The position numbers and the translations under genes were made by a program. The notes under the pieces are model-generated. The model did no database searches, was not told the DNA's origin, and was given only the letters and a program-made list of their open reading frames with translations. From Welwitschia mirabilis (Eukaryota; Gnetophyta; Gnetopsida; Welwitschiales), in NCBI GenBank assembly GCA_051453625.1, contig JBOZIK010000001.1, positions 242,048,064 to 242,112,063 of the forward strand: a stretch of 64,000 nt of DNA, read 5' to 3'. Below, in pieces: positions 12,035 to 24,706 of this stretch (the stretch's first letter is position 1; every line of letters begins with the position of its first letter).

Positions 12035-14412
12035 TGTCATGTCTAGATTTCTAAAGGTCCAAAGATTTAGCCTAATTAGTTTAGCAAAAACTAAATTTAA
12101 CTTTATGAAGCCCACTAAGCCAATTTAATTATTGTATTCTTTATCTATTCCATGTATTATCTTATTTTTGAGATGTAATTACTTTGTGGAAAATTATTGT
12201 GCTATGATCATTATTTTAAGTTCTTTCTCTTTAATAATAACCACAATGAATAATATTATTTTTTTAATAATTTCATGGTTATTTAATTATAATATTTAGG
12301 GACTAGGTTAGTAGTTAAATCAGTGGCTAATTTATTAGCTAAATTAGTGATAATATTATTTTAATTTCTTTTATTTAAATACCATTATTAGTATATTTTT
12401 CCTTTTTCTTATTTTTGTGCATGTGAAGAGACTCTTGTAATGATTATAATTATTGGATGCATTATGCAAGTTTATTTTAATATTTTATTTTAGTAGTACG
12501 TGCTAAGTAATGTCCTTATTCATGATGTTACACTTTTTTTATTCATGATGAAAATATTCCTTTTATGTAACTATTGGAATTACTTGCTAACTAGGTTATT
12601 TGACTTCTTTATCATATAATTGCAAATAGTGGAATGTTTAATATATATTATTTATTATTATGATGAATTATTAATGCACATAGTGGTTAGGCAATGTAAT
12701 GATTAAAGGCTATGAAATCATTTACACTTTCTTTTCATCATAGTGTCTCTTCAAATCCACATGTTTCTTTATATTCCTACATCCTCTTAATTTAAATAGA
12801 ACTTTCTTCTTATCTTATTTTCATACTTTTAAGAAATCCTTTATCATTGATTTTGATAATTTCAAAACTTAAAGCTTGAAAAGAATTAGAGTCTTGAAAG
12901 TCATAAAGTCTTTAAAGTTATCAAGTCTTCATCTAAATTTGGGTATGGTTCAAGGTTTTATTTATTTCTTATATGGTTTTAATCTTACATTTCATTTTTT
13001 TCTTGTAATACCTACATGCTTTTAGTATTTCATAAAGCTTTCATTAGCATCTTGTAAAATCATTTTGGAGTTTGCAAGTTTTGTTCTTATCATGTATCCC
13101 TTGTGTTATAGTTTCTTAGGACGTTATACATCGCAAAACCTTTACCTATATTACTAATCCCAATTTGGATTAAGCCTTGTTAAAAATCTTGTTATGGATT
13201 ATCTGTATATTATTTATGTTAACTATTGACCATAACTTGAGATTGTTAAAGAAGAGAATTAAAATTAGCTAGGATATCTAGTTATTTGAACTTTAAGGAA
13301 TGATACTTTTTGATGTGAGTCCCAAGGCCATCGAACGAAACCTCCAGGAATAAAAGGAAAAAATGTAACTCAATTTATCAAGTTATCCCTTCTAGTTTTA
13401 TGTAATTAGATTACTTAAATTGTTGTTAAATAATAGTAAATAATATAATACTAAAATAAGGTCTTGATTACATCTTACATTATTTTCACATTGCATCTTG
13501 GATTATTTTGGTAGTACATCTTGGAATATTTTGGTAATACATCTTAGATTGTTTTGGAAATATTTCTTAGATTATTATTATAATTATTGGATTATTTTAG
13601 TTGTGAAATCTTGGATTATTTGATTGTACATGAATATTCTTGTAATTTCTTACCTTGTACTTAAGAATCCTGTACCTTCATATTCCTTGTCATGGGCCAT
13701 ATTAGCAACTATGAAGATTACAGTCCTGTACCAAACTTGCATGTGTAGGACCTAGTGCAAATGAAGACACTAAAAGAGCTATAGTTCTAGTACAAACTAG
13801 ATGCCATCTATATGTTTTATTTTGTCACATGTATGTTACTTGAATAATCTTTTATGTTCTAAAGCTTTATAATAATTTTGATATGATGTTAGTATTATAC
13901 TTAAGTTTACCTTAGAAATAAATAAGTATTTATTTGCTCTTATATGAAAATATTATATGTGTTAGTTGTTGTTTTTCTTTCAAAAGTTACTTTATAAATG
14001 TATTCATGTATGTATCTTATAGATTCATGAATAATTGCATTTCTCTCTTATGAACTTATCTCTACAGATTGCTCTTCATATGTGTGCATATTTAAGATAC
14101 CTTACGAAAGATTCATTAGGCTATTATAGTAGAGTTCAATTCCTAGTTATAAATGATTCTTATTAAGAGGCAAACTTTGGTTAAACTATTACATTAGTCT
14201 AATCTCTAAATTAAACAGACTTAACATAAAATCTAAGCATCACAATTTGGTATCAAAGAATAACATTTTAAATTTTAGGTTGTAAAATGTTGGACATAAA
14301 ACTTTGGTACCAAAGCATCATATAGAAGAATTTTCATTATTAAAATGAGTATTAAATTTTAGTATTATAGTGTCATCTCAAGTTTTTTATTATAGAAAAT
14401 CTGGGCATTAGA
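12035..14412 (+). repeat. Element A, 3' LTR
   Basis: A 2378-bp LTR starting TGTCATG after the polypurine tract and ending gcattaga, where the original CA end is now GA. From 12111 it matches 3955-6322. Positions 12035-12110 have no counterpart on the left because that end is missing. The LTR contains the ~30-bp array (13467-13629) and two primer-site-like motifs. Confidence 0.8.
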
Positions 14413-16839
14413 CTTCTACATTGCATTATGTAATCTACATGAAGGCCAATACACCATAAAAATATTCTTAAGGATTAGTGAATGTTATTCATGACTTATC
14501 CATTTCCTATAATGAAGATAGGGAAACATTTCAGTATTTCCATAAAAAATTCATATGTTTTAGTTTTTATTAGTGAGTTTATTCTCTTTCATAAATACTA
14601 TAGAAGAGATTCAAAATCTAGTTAAGAATATTTTAATTACTATGAATGCATTAGCAAAAATAAATATACTAGATCTCTCAGAGTTCTTACAATTTATGTT
14701 AAAAGTAAGTTCTCATAATCCTAAAAGAATAAATTATAATTATTACTTATTTAATTAATAAGTGTTACATACCCATAAGTAAGATTGGCTTTATAAATAT
14801 AGATGAAAAATTTTCTTTAGTTATATAGGTTTTGCAAAAGTATGCTTATTACGTAGTGGATGCTTATGCATTTTGTCTCTCTTCAATATTAAACACCAGG
14901 CCTTACATATTAATAAAATGTTTTCCTTATGCTTATTTATAGTAAATAACTTGAATACTCTATTTTCAGGGTAGCAATCCTAAGATATCATCTAATTCAA
15001 GTTTGATTCTGTATCCTAATTTTTGGGATAACACAAAGAAACCTTAAGTTTTATTTCTTATTATGTATTATCAAAAATAATACCAAAGCCATAAATGTTG
15101 TTTTAAATGAAAGTGGTAATCTTAATCTTAAATATTAGTCAATGATATGTGAATAAATTTGTGACTTTTATTATTGAGTTAGATTTTAGGTTACTTAATA
15201 AGTAGTGCTACTATAATATTGTATGAATCTTTCTCTAATAGCATATGTCGTATACCAAGCCTATTTTTTAAAGAATTAACTTCATCATAAAAAAAATACC
15301 ATTTAAGACAAAATTATTTTTATAAAAACATGAAAAAGAGACTCATGCCCAAAGCTATCAATCATCAACTTACTATATTTTGAAATAAGCTCTAATAATA
15401 AAGGCATAATATTGTGATAATAAAAGATAGCCTTACTTTCCAAATTTGTAGTTAGATGTAACTATTTTACTATGAAAACATAATATGTTATAATGACACT
15501 TATTGCTAAAAAAATATTAACACTAGAATAGCTTTAAAAGTAAAAACACCTATGTCTAAAATATAATAAGTTGAAAATGTAAGTTATTTAATTAGTAAGT
15601 TGTGAATAAGACTAAACTGAAGTGACAAAGGTTTTTATCCTCTTATTTTGAAAACTCTTGAATTAATTTAATTCTTCTTTTAATACAAACTTAATTGCTA
15701 TCATCTTCTACTTCTTTAAAATTCTTTGGTTCTATTTATTTAAATAAATAAATAAATAAAACATAAGCATAGAAGTTAAGATCTCAATAATAAATATATG
15801 ATCATAAACACGTAGTATATTTTCAAGAGATAACCTTTTAACACTACTTATAACACAAAGCATTTGAGGTGAAAATGTCTCTAACAAATTTATTTAGTTT
15901 TTATATTTTTCTATTATTATAATGCAAAGGTCTCTTTAACAACATATATGTTAAATCATTGGTAGGATGCCTATTTGTTGGGGAAATTATATGGGCAACT
16001 TTAATAATTTATCTAAGTAATAACATCATTTGTATATGAGCATCATTATCAGTACGTCAAGAAAAATAGTCTTAAATGAAATAAGATAAATTTAAATAAT
16101 GAGGTAGGGTATTAGATAGAAAATAAGGATGGAACAAAGGTGAACATCTCTTAAAGGGCTCCATTTGGTGATATGAACTAGTTTGATTTTGATACAGCTT
16201 GGAAGTCAAAGTATTCTAGTAGCTTAATGGTCAAATATATATCAAAATCTTGTAAAAATTAGTTATTTTTATAGGGAAAATTCTTTAGAATATGACATGA
16301 ACTAATAAGTTGAATATGACAAGTCTAGTAGATGTAGTTTCCAAAGAAATAACAAAAACCCAATAATCTTTAAATATTAAAAAAGTTTAATGAAATATTT
16401 AATTCAATGATGTAAGAAGTACATTTATAAGTTAGATAGATATAATTACAAAAGAACATAATCAAGATGATGTAGTTAGAGATTCCTAAGAAATCCTTCA
16501 TGTAAAGTAAAAGCTTAAGTTAAATTTAATACTAAAATAATATCTCTAACTATTTTCTATGATCTTTGGGATAAATTAATTGAAAAAATAATAAAAACTA
16601 GAAAATAATAATGAATTTTAAATTTTTAAAAATTTTTATAATTATAAGGCTACTTTTTAATTAACTCACACATCAAACAACAAGATAACTATAGCAAATC
16701 AAAATAAATTTGAATAAAAAATAATGCCTTTAACATGTCTTTGGATGAATATATAAGATACAATAATAAAACAAAAATAAAAATAAAAAATGATAAAGTT
16801 TTTTAGATGTAAGATTTATAAAAAGATAGGAAACAACAT
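14413..16839. other. Unclassified AT-rich DNA between A and Copia-1
   Basis: I see no gene and no element hallmark in this stretch. A short AAAT microsatellite lies at about 15741-15762. The open frames at 14573-14758 (plus) and 16730-16912 (minus) are low-complexity and unsupported; the latter runs into the LTR of Copia-1. Confidence 0.5.
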
Positions 16840-18298
16840 TGTTTTTATTAAAAAATATAGTTTTTATAATTCCACTTGTTAAATATCTCATATCATGATG
16901 TACACAAGGCATTACAAGAATATCAAACCTTGATAGGAACTAGATCATTATGGATATTTAAATAAAACATTTCATGAAAAGGGTTAGATGATAAAATACC
17001 AAATTAATTACATGAAGAGATTTAGGAAATTGAAGACATTTTAAGTAAAGACATCTAAAAATTTGAAGACGTCTTGAATGTATTGAAATTTAGTTGTAGT
17101 CCAAAAGACATTATCATATTCAAGATGATTGAACTAAATGTTGAACCTAACATAGATGAAGATGTCTACAGGTTTAAAGACATCTATACTAAGATAAAAT
17201 AGGTAATAGAGTTAATTTAATTTGTGACTAATATCTTATGTTTCAATTGAGCTATGAATTTGTACATCATAAAATCATGATCACAAAGTTCTAAGGACAC
17301 TAGATTATAAAATTTATCAGAGTCTAGGAAATTTGACTTAAAACTTCTATAATAGGGAAGAAATATAAAGTGAAGAAGTCTATAAATTCAAGATGTCTTA
17401 AACCAAAGTTAACATCAACTAAAAGTGAAGTTACATGCTCAATGTTTAGACATTAGTTATCCATTACATGATGTTTATAAAATCAAATGGCTTCCTTTCA
17501 AGCTAAAATAGCTAGATGTTCTTACACTCTATAAATCATTAACATCATAAAAAAATAAGATCTATTAACACTTCATTGAATCAAAATATTTCTAAATCTT
17601 GAAAAAGATAAGTAAAGGAACCTCTTAAAAAAAAATCAAAAGATTCATTATCAAGGAGCTAGTATTATATCATCTCTTGGATTTAAATCTTCATTTGTTT
17701 ATTCTTCATTCATAATTGTGACAAGAACAACTTTAAGGATCTCACATATTCATGAAAGAAATATATTTAAGCTTGTTGTTATATTATATTTTTTGTTTAT
17801 ATTTTAGACTATTTTATTACTGAATACTTTTGTAGAGTCCATTTCTTAAAATCAAATACTTTATAAGGTAATTCTTATATGGTGTGAATTTTTTATTATG
17901 CTTTTAGGTACTTGTTGGATGTAAGATTATTGGTTAGCTAGAAAACCATTATTTCCTTATGGGATAGAAAGTAGTATCTTATGAGGATACTCTTACTATT
18001 ATAAAGGTTCATGGTGTGCCTATGAAAATCACAATTCCCTTGAGAAGGAAAGAGTGCTGCCTTGAAAGGAGATTCTCATTTGTCATAAGATTGGTAATGT
18101 GCTAGAAAAATACTATTTCTTATAGGTTAAGACTATCTAGAGGTGTGAGTAAAATATATCCTATGTGTCTATACATACCCAGGTTGGGGAACCATATTAT
18201 TTGGTAAGGTTTTTCATTATGCTTTTTATTCTTATTGAGTTTACTTTTTATTTGATGGAACTCATTTATCCTTGTCCTCTTAGTTAAATTAATCCTCA
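16840..18298 (+). repeat. Copia-1 5' LTR
   Basis: It begins TGTTTTTATT and ends aatcctca, leaving TG..CA ends. It matches 22886-24330 throughout, for example the shared blocks aatatcaaaccttgatagg and ctagatgttctt(a/c). The copies differ at many positions, mostly transitions, indicating an old insertion. Confidence 0.9.
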
Positions 18299-18299
18299 A

Positions 18300-18313
18300 G
18301 TGGTATTAGAGTA
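18300..18313 (+). other. Copia-1 primer-binding site (initiator tRNA-Met)
   Basis: gtggtattagagta directly follows the LTR end. It matches the canonical plant copia site TGGTATCAGAGC apart from C-to-T changes. This site pairs with the 3' end of initiator tRNA-Met to start minus-strand DNA synthesis. Confidence 0.85.
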
Positions 18314-18349
18314 AATACTCATAAAAAGGAATAACTTCCTTAAGTGAAT

Positions 18350-19060
18350 TATAGAAGGAATTCCATTTGTCAGACCTTCACTCTTCAAATGGAAAAACTA
18401 TGCTTATTGAAAGATGATAGTATAGATGTTCTTATAATTTTTTGAGTTTCAAGGCTAGAGAAATGAAGAAGAAAGAATTACAAAAATTACAATAGGAAGA
18501 AAAGTATCTAATGAAAAAATATATTTTTCTCTCACCACCATTGCACATTTTTAAAAATAAAAAGATGAGATAGAAGAAGAAGATAAAATAGATAGCGAAG
18601 ACAACATAGGTTTTGATCTTTACGAAAGATATGAAATGATTTATAAAAAGTGTATTAAACTAGATAAGGTATGTATTAAAATGAAAAATTACTTCATACA
18701 CATAAATATTCTTATGAATAAGAAAAGAATATCAACAATAAATTATCTTTAGAAAACTTAGCTCTTAAAGCTAAGGCTAGTAAACTAATGTATGAATTAA
18801 AGTGTGTAAAGACAATAACTATTAGATTCAATGAAGATTAATAAGAAATTAACCTAAGAAAAGGAAATCTTGAATATTATGCTTGAATAGTATAGATGAT
18901 CAGATGACAAAAGTGGCTTGGAACACAATGAAGCAATAACAAGCATTTCAACCTTCTTACTTAGCAATCGTAACTACAAGCCAAGGTATTAACACTTTAT
19001 GTATATAAAAAATATTATTTATTATTTTTGTTGTAATAGAGGTAATTATCATAAAAAAAT
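18350..19060 (+). pseudogene. gag: Copia-1 gag remnant
   Basis: Gag forms the virus-like particle of the element. The N-terminal hallmark of plant copia Gag is readable at 18372-18407 as RPSLFKWKNYAY. The next codon, where Trp is expected, is a TGA stop (18408-18410). Downstream is a charged Lys/Glu-rich stretch (18440-18900) typical of the middle of Gag. A C-C-N-R-G-N-Y-H peptide near 19030 may be the remains of the zinc knuckle. Several stops and frame changes break the gene. The zinc-knuckle call is tentative. Confidence 0.75.
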
Positions 19061-19199
19061 TTCTAATGAAATTTAAAATTAAGTATTATACTAATAATGC
19101 CAAAAGGCCAAGTAGAATGATACAACATTTTCTATATCATAAATCAAGAAAAATATGGATACCAAATCAAAACCAACACTCTTATCTTAAATAGCATTT

Positions 19200-19265
19200 A
19201 TAGTATGAAGAAGCACATATTATATATTCATAGTGGATGCTCAAGACACATGACTAAAAATAAAT
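19200..19265 (+). pseudogene. Copia-1 aspartic protease active-site remnant
   Basis: The peptide H-S-G-C-S-R-H-M-T is read near 19230-19256. It matches the copia protease signature DSGCSRHMTG. The catalytic Asp appears as His (CAT for GAT), so the protease would be inactive even without the stops. It lies between gag and the pre-integrase domain, as expected for a copia polyprotein. Confidence 0.8.
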
Positions 19266-19574
19266 CTACCTTTACCATCTTGGTAGAAGAAGATAAGGGA
19301 GTTGTATCCTTTAGAAATAACACATAAGTACTAATCAAAGCCATTAACATCATTAGAAAAAGTAATCTACTAGAGGTAAAAGATGTATTTTTTATAGACA
19401 TTTTGCAACATAATCTCTTAAGTGTAAGTTAACTCTAAGATGAAAAATAAAGAATGATTGTATTATAAGAGAACAAAATACTACCAAAGTCTTATTTGCT
19501 AGAGTACGAAAATAAAATGTTTACATTACCACCTTATAATATATATTCAATAATGGAACCAAGTGTTTTCTTAG

Positions 19575-20250
19575 CAAAATAGATGAATCATAGTTATGGC
19601 ATATGAAGCTTGGTCACATGAATAAAAATCTTCTGAAAATCTTGTTTACAAAGTAATTGGTAAGAGTACTTTCCAAGTTTAAAGGTGTTAATAATCAGAT
19701 ATGTGAAGCTTATCCAAAAGAAAAGCTAATAGAAGTAGAATTTGATAAGAAAAATATTATCTCTACTAAATGTTCATTAGATCTTTTGCATTTAGATATT
19801 GTTGGTTCCTCATCTATATAAATATTAGGTAAGAAAAGGTATTATTTAAGAATTATAGATGATTTTTCTTATTTTACATTAGTAGCCTTCCTTACACATA
19901 AAGATGAGTCTTTTAATGTTTTTTCTAAGTTGTGAATTAGGTTGAAAAATTAAAAGGGATATAGGATCAAAAAAATAATAAATGATAATGGCACTAAATT
20001 TAAAAATTCAAAGTTCAAGGAATTTTGTAAATAATTTGGCATTCTATAGCAATTTCCTACTTTAAGAAATCCCTAATAAAATGGAGTAGCTAAAAGAAAT
20101 AATAAAGTTATCAATGACCTAGCAAGAACAATGATGTACAATAAAAAGGTATCATATTGTTTTTGGATAAAAGTAATCAATACAATCTATTATGTTTTTA
20201 ACAGAGTTTTGGTAAAGAAGATTCACTTCTAAAACTTCATATGAGTTATG
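19575..20250 (+). pseudogene. Copia-1 GAG-pre-integrase and integrase core remnant
   Basis: Integrase joins the cDNA to host DNA. The histidine motif WHMKLGHMNKN starts at 19597. The core is readable at 19855-19914 (DDFSYFTLVAFLTHKDESF, matching the family DDFSRFTWV.F..K.E pattern). The conserved PQQNGVAERKNR region occurs at 20071-20100, where the two Gln codons have become TAA TAA (20074-20079). A further frame with Glu/Lys-rich spacer sequence runs to about 20706, where an open frame at 20470-20706 represents the linker between integrase and RT. Confidence 0.9.
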
Positions 20251-20469
20251 ATTAGGCAAAAAACCTTCTATTAATTACTTACATATCTTTGGTTCAAAAT
20301 GTTTTATTTTAAATGAAAGGAATCACTTGAGAAAATTTCATTAAAAGTTGATGAAGAAATTTTTCTAGGATATTCTATGATTAGTAAAGCTTACAAAGTG
20401 TAGAATAATAGGATCCATGTAGTTGAAGAAATTATACACGTTAAAATAAATGATATTAAGTCAAATCCT

Positions 20470-20706
20470 GTGAATATAGAAGATGAATATACTCCTATAC
20501 AAATTGTTCAACCTTCTAAACAATTTCAACTACGATCTGATAGTAAGAAAGAAAAAGAAAAAGAATTAGAAAATCAAAATCCATCAACTATAATAAGGCT
20601 AAAGAAAATTCACTCCATAAGTAACATTATCAAAATATCTTATGAAGGCATTCAAACTAGAAATCATACTAGAAAATTTTATGATTATGCTACTTCTATT
20701 TCTTAG
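20470..20706 (+). pseudogene. Copia-1 integrase-RT linker segment, still open
   Basis: A 78-residue open stretch that includes a Lys/Glu-rich run and ends near the peptide RKFYDYATSIS. It lies in the expected place between the integrase C-terminus and the RT of Copia-1, where copia polyproteins have a poorly conserved linker. It is a fragment of the pol reading frame that escaped stops, not a separate gene. Confidence 0.7.
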
Positions 20707-20939
20707 GTTTAATCTAAAACTTTCAAAGATGAAAAAACTAAGGAACACTAAATGGTTATTATGTAGGAAGACTTAATTAATTTGAAAGATGTAATGTTTG
20801 AAAACTTAGTCTAAGACCTTCTAATAAATCAATTATTGACACTAAGTAGGCTTTTAGAAACGAAAATGATGAGCATGAAAATGTTATTAGAAACAAAGCA
20901 AGATTATTAGTAAAAGGTTATAGTTAAAAATAAGGAATT

Positions 20940-21480
20940 GACTTCAAATAAACCTTTTCTCTTGTGGATTATATGGAATTAATAAGAATGCTTCTAGATT
21001 TTTCTTATATTAAAGGTTTCAAACTTCATCAAATAGATGTAAAAAGTGCTTTTCTTATTGGAAATATTTGAGAAGATGTATATGTTAAATAATTGAATGG
21101 GTTCATTAACTCATAAAAATTTAATCATTTATACAAATTAGAGAATGCTCTCTATGATCTAAAACAAGATTCAAGAGCTTGTAATAAATAACTCTTAGAT
21201 CATTTGATTAAAAATAATTTCAAAATAAGTACATGAAAAGTAACATTATTCGTTAGAAAAGATGGTAAAGATTTTACTATTATTTAAATTTGTATGGATG
21301 ATATTATTTTTTATTCTATTAATGAATCTTTATCTACAATGAATTTGAAATAAGTCTTATAAGAGAAATGAGAACCTCTTAGAACTTTAAATTGTGTAAC
21401 ATAAGCAAGGTATGTTTATTTCACAACATAAATATATTAAAAATGTGTTAGTTAGATATGTTTTATAGGATTGAAAATCA
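20940..21480 (+). pseudogene. Copia-1 reverse transcriptase remnant
   Basis: Copies the element RNA into DNA. In one frame from 20973 the sequence reads MELIRMLLDFSYIKGFKL, then HQIDVKSAFLIGNI. This matches the copia RT block with its first catalytic Asp (D in IDVKSAFL). It continues to LYDLKQDSRAC, the counterpart of LYGLKQAPRAW. The second catalytic motif is at 21291-21311 as CMDDIIF (family YVDDIIF), so both Asp residues survive. Stops break the frame after GNI and after VYVK, where Leu/Glu and Gln are expected. Confidence 0.92.
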
Positions 21481-21839
21481 AATTACACTCCCATAAATCA
21501 AAACATCAAATTAAAAAAAGTTGAAAATAATAATAAAGTATATCAAAAGCTATACAGAGGTATGATTGTAGTTTATTATATGTTATAACTAGTTGTGTTA
21601 AGTGTAGGAATTTGTGCATGTTATTAAAGTAATCCTATAGAATCACATCTTGTAGCTATTAAAAGAATTTTTATTACTCAAAAGGTACTACTAATTAGAT
21701 CCTTTGGTACTCAAAGAACTCCTCACTTAATCTTATAGGGTATTGTGATGTAGATTGGATAGGTTGTAAAGATGATAGAAGAAGCACAATTGAAATGTAC
21801 TTTTTACTTGTGTAATATATGATATATTAGAGTACTTAG

Positions 21840-22150
21840 AAATATAACTCAATTGTGTTATCTATAGTTGAAGCTAAGTATATTGTTGTAGGAAATTGTT
21901 GTGCATAACTTCTGTGGATGAAGTAAACATTAAAAGATTTTGATATCTCCATGAATAATATTTCTATCTATTGTAATAATAAGAGTGCCATCAATATATC
22001 CAAAAATCCTATACAACACTCAAGAACTAAGAAAATTGAGATTTAACATCACTTTCTTAGAGAACATGTTTAAAACAAAACCATTACAATGTGACATATG
22101 AGTATGAATGATCAACTTACAGATGCATTTACAAAGCCTCTAGGTACTAA
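21840..22150 (+). pseudogene. Copia-1 RNase H remnant and pol C-terminus
   Basis: RNase H removes RNA from the RNA/DNA hybrid. The frame at 21849-22066 reads SIVLSIVEAKYIVVGNCCA (family S.ALSTAEAEYIA...CCAQ), then a TAA where Gln is expected, then LLWMK. The catalytic stretch IYCNNKSAINISKNPIQHSR follows (family D replaced by N). The terminal copia signature TDAFTKPLG is read at 22120-22146. This fixes the 3' end of pol. Confidence 0.92.
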
Positions 22151-22871
22151 AAGATATGAAAATTTGTATAGCAACTTAAGGGTTGGGCCTTTCCTAATTA
22201 AGTAAGTCAATAGGTAATATCTTTTAATTTCTTAACTTCATATTGTATTTATCTTATGGGTTAAGATTATGATTAGATGTTTTTGATATAGTTAAAGTTA
22301 AATTATGTGCTTGATATTTATCTTTTCAAAGTGATATTGTTATGATTTTATTAGTTATAGATATTTTCAAAAATTTTGAAACTTTTATTATAGGCATTTC
22401 AACATTTTCTAATTTATGCAATTGTAGACATCTTTACATGTACTATTTGCAAAAAGCATTAGCAGAACATCAATTAGTGTTAGACTCTTACATAGACACA
22501 TGTGTAGAGGGGTCTCCAAACTCTTGAATTTATACTTCTTTTCTCTGCCATCCAAAAAAGGGAAAGAAGTTTTAACAAATAATTTACACATTTTTGACTA
22601 TTCAATATTTTGATTATTTGGTGATTAAAATGCTTTTATATAATGATAGCATATTTCAATAAATACATTCATTATGATATAGTGTTAAGTCACGACTCAA
22701 TTTCTGGTTTCTCAAGTGGTATATATCTATGTGTTTTGTTTATTTTCAAATAGATTATATATCGATTATTATAACTATCTATTATGTGTTTATCTTTGGA
22801 ATATAAAATGTTTGATTTTAGTTATTTAGATCATATTACACTAATAAGATTTGCCAAGTTTTGGACATCAT
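22150..22871 (+). other. Copia-1 spacer between pol and the 3' LTR
   Basis: About 720 bp lie between the pol stop region and the polypurine tract. A 61-codon open frame at 22342-22527 and an overlapping frame on the other strand have no recognised motif. Some plant copia lineages carry an extra, env-like frame here, but nothing visible supports one in this copy. Confidence 0.5.
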
Positions 22872-22885
22872 AAAAAAGGGGGAGA
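22872..22885 (+). other. Copia-1 polypurine tract
   Basis: AAAAAAGGGGGAGA lies immediately before the 3' LTR. This is the standard polypurine tract of larger plant copia elements and primes plus-strand synthesis. Confidence 0.88.
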
Positions 22886-24330
22886 TTTTTAGGAAATCTA
22901 GTTTTGATGATTCCACTTGTCAAATATTTTATATCATTATGTAGAGAGGTCATTATAGCAATATCAAACCTTGATAGGCATAATATCATAATTAATCTTT
23001 AGAGGAAACATCTCATGAAAAGGATCAAATGTTAAAATACCAAATTAATTATTTGACAACATCTAGGAAACTAAAGATGTATTAAGTGAAGATGTCTAAA
23101 AATCTAAATACATTATGAACGTACTATAATTGAGTCACATTTAAAAAAATATACCATATTCAAGATGACTAAACTAGAAGTTGAACATGATATAGATGAA
23201 GACCTTTACATGTTAAAAGACATCTATACTAAGTTAAAATAGGTAATAGAGTTAATTTGATTTTTAACTAACATTTTACATTTTAGATGAGCTATGAACT
23301 TACACATCACAAAATCATAATCATAAAGGTCTAAGGATACTAGAGTATAAAATTTATTAGAATCTGGGTAAGTTGACTCAAGATGTCTACAAAAGTAAAG
23401 AGCTCTAGAGTAACCCTGAACCAAAGTTCACATTGAGTAAAAGCAAAGTTACTTATCTAAAGTGTAGAAACTAGCTATTAATTTCAAGGTGGTTACAAAC
23501 TCAAACTACTACACTCCAAGCTAAAACGGCTAGATCTTCTTCAATACTATAAAGCATCAATGTCATAAAACAAATAAGATCTCTTGATACTTCATTGAAT
23601 CAAAGGATTCATAGATCTTGGAAAGCATAGGTAAAGGAAACCTCTCATGAAGAAATCAAAATATTCATTAGCAAGGAGCTAGCATTGTTTTCATCTCTTA
23701 TATTTGAAGCTTTATTGCTTCATTCTTCATTCTTCATTAATACTCATAACAATAATAAAAACTTCAAGGAGCTTGCATCTTCATCAAATTAATATGCTGA
23801 GGCTTATTATTATGTTGCATTTTTTTTATATTATGGACTATCTTATTATTAAATACTATTGTAGAGTCTATTTCTTGAATACCAAATACTTTATAAGGCA
23901 AATCTTATAGGGGTGTGCTTTTGTTATTATGATTTTAGGTACTTGTTAGGTATAAGATTATTGGTTAGTCAAAAAAAATATTATTTACTTATGAGAGAGA
24001 GTGTGCTATCTTGTGAAGAGACTTTCACTGTTGTAAAGGTTTATGGTGCATCTATGAAAACCATTATTTCCTTAATGGGAAGAGAGTTCTATCTTGTGAG
24101 GAGACTCTTACTTATTATAAGGTTAATGGTATTCTAAAAAACCACTATTTCTTATAGGTTACAAATATATAGAGATGTTAGTGGATGTTATCCTCTATGT
24201 GTGGGCATATCGAGGTTGGAAAACCACATTATTTGGTAAGGTTTTTTATTTTGCTTTTTATTCTTATTGAGTTTTATTTTTATTTGATGAAACTCATTCA
24301 CCCCTCTCCTCTTAGTTCAATCAGTCCTTA
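22886..24330 (+). repeat. Copia-1 3' LTR
   Basis: A 1445-bp LTR starting right after the polypurine tract (tttttagg, its TG end eroded) and ending cagtcctta, where the CA end is now TA. It is colinear with 16840-18298. The open frames at 23224-23424, 23704-23910 and 23913-24137 fall inside this LTR and are chance frames. Confidence 0.9.
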
Positions 24331-24706
24331 ATTTCAAATTTTTTCTATAGTATCTAAGGAAAGAAAGCTAAATTCATTACTTCCCCCTTAGGATAAAGTA
24401 AATATAAGTTAAACCACTATACATTTATCTTATGTTCTAATTTTTTCTTTTAACAAAGTTTAGTTAAGCAAAAATATGATTTTTAAATTGAAATATAACT
24501 ATTTAATTTACAAATAAATGTCCTAGAAAGTATGCTTTTGATTACTACATACCTCAAAGGCAGAGGACTTCAAAGCATAAAGAGCTTAAGGTGATGGAGT
24601 CAAATGTGGATTATGTTGATGATGTAGATAGATAAACACAAAGAAGTAGTGCAAGCAAGGTTACAAAGACTACACAAAGGGCATAAATACAAAACATGAA
24701 ATTTCA

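Larger units (their letters stand above)
3955..14412 (+). mobile_element. Element A: LTR retrotransposon with ~2.3 kb LTRs
   Basis: Two long direct repeats (3955-6322 and 12035-14412) flank about 5.7 kb. The right repeat begins TGTCAT immediately after a purine tract (12021-12033). The left repeat ends CATTACA followed by a decayed initiator-tRNA-Met-like site (from 6323). Homology between the two copies stops at the same CATTA(C/G)A, which sets the LTR end. The left LTR has lost its first ~80 bp, where the palindromic cluster sits. No reverse transcriptase, integrase or gag could be recognised inside, so this may be a large non-autonomous (LARD-like) element or a very old one. Superfamily is unresolved; LTR length and primer site fit gypsy. 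A target duplication cannot be tested because the left end is lost. Confidence 0.75.
16840..24330 (+). mobile_element. Copia-1: decayed full-length Ty1/copia retrotransposon
   Basis: All structural parts are present in order: 5' LTR (16840-18298), tRNA-Met primer site (18300-18313), gag, protease, integrase, reverse transcriptase, RNase H, a polypurine tract (22872-22885) and 3' LTR (22886-24330). The gene order, with integrase before RT, is diagnostic of Ty1/copia. The coding region is interrupted by many stops and some frameshifts, so the copy is dead. Many stops replace expected Gln or Trp codons. LTR length (~1.45 kb) and the AAAAAAGGGGGAGA tract fit the larger plant copia lineages, but the exact lineage is not resolved. 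The flanking 5-mers (aacat and atttc) do not match, so no target duplication is recognisable. Confidence 0.93.

Noticed and set aside
22342-22527. 61-codon frame between pol and the 3' LTR of Copia-1 as an env-like gene
   Set aside because: Too short, no signal peptide or clear membrane pattern, and overlapped by an equally long antisense frame.
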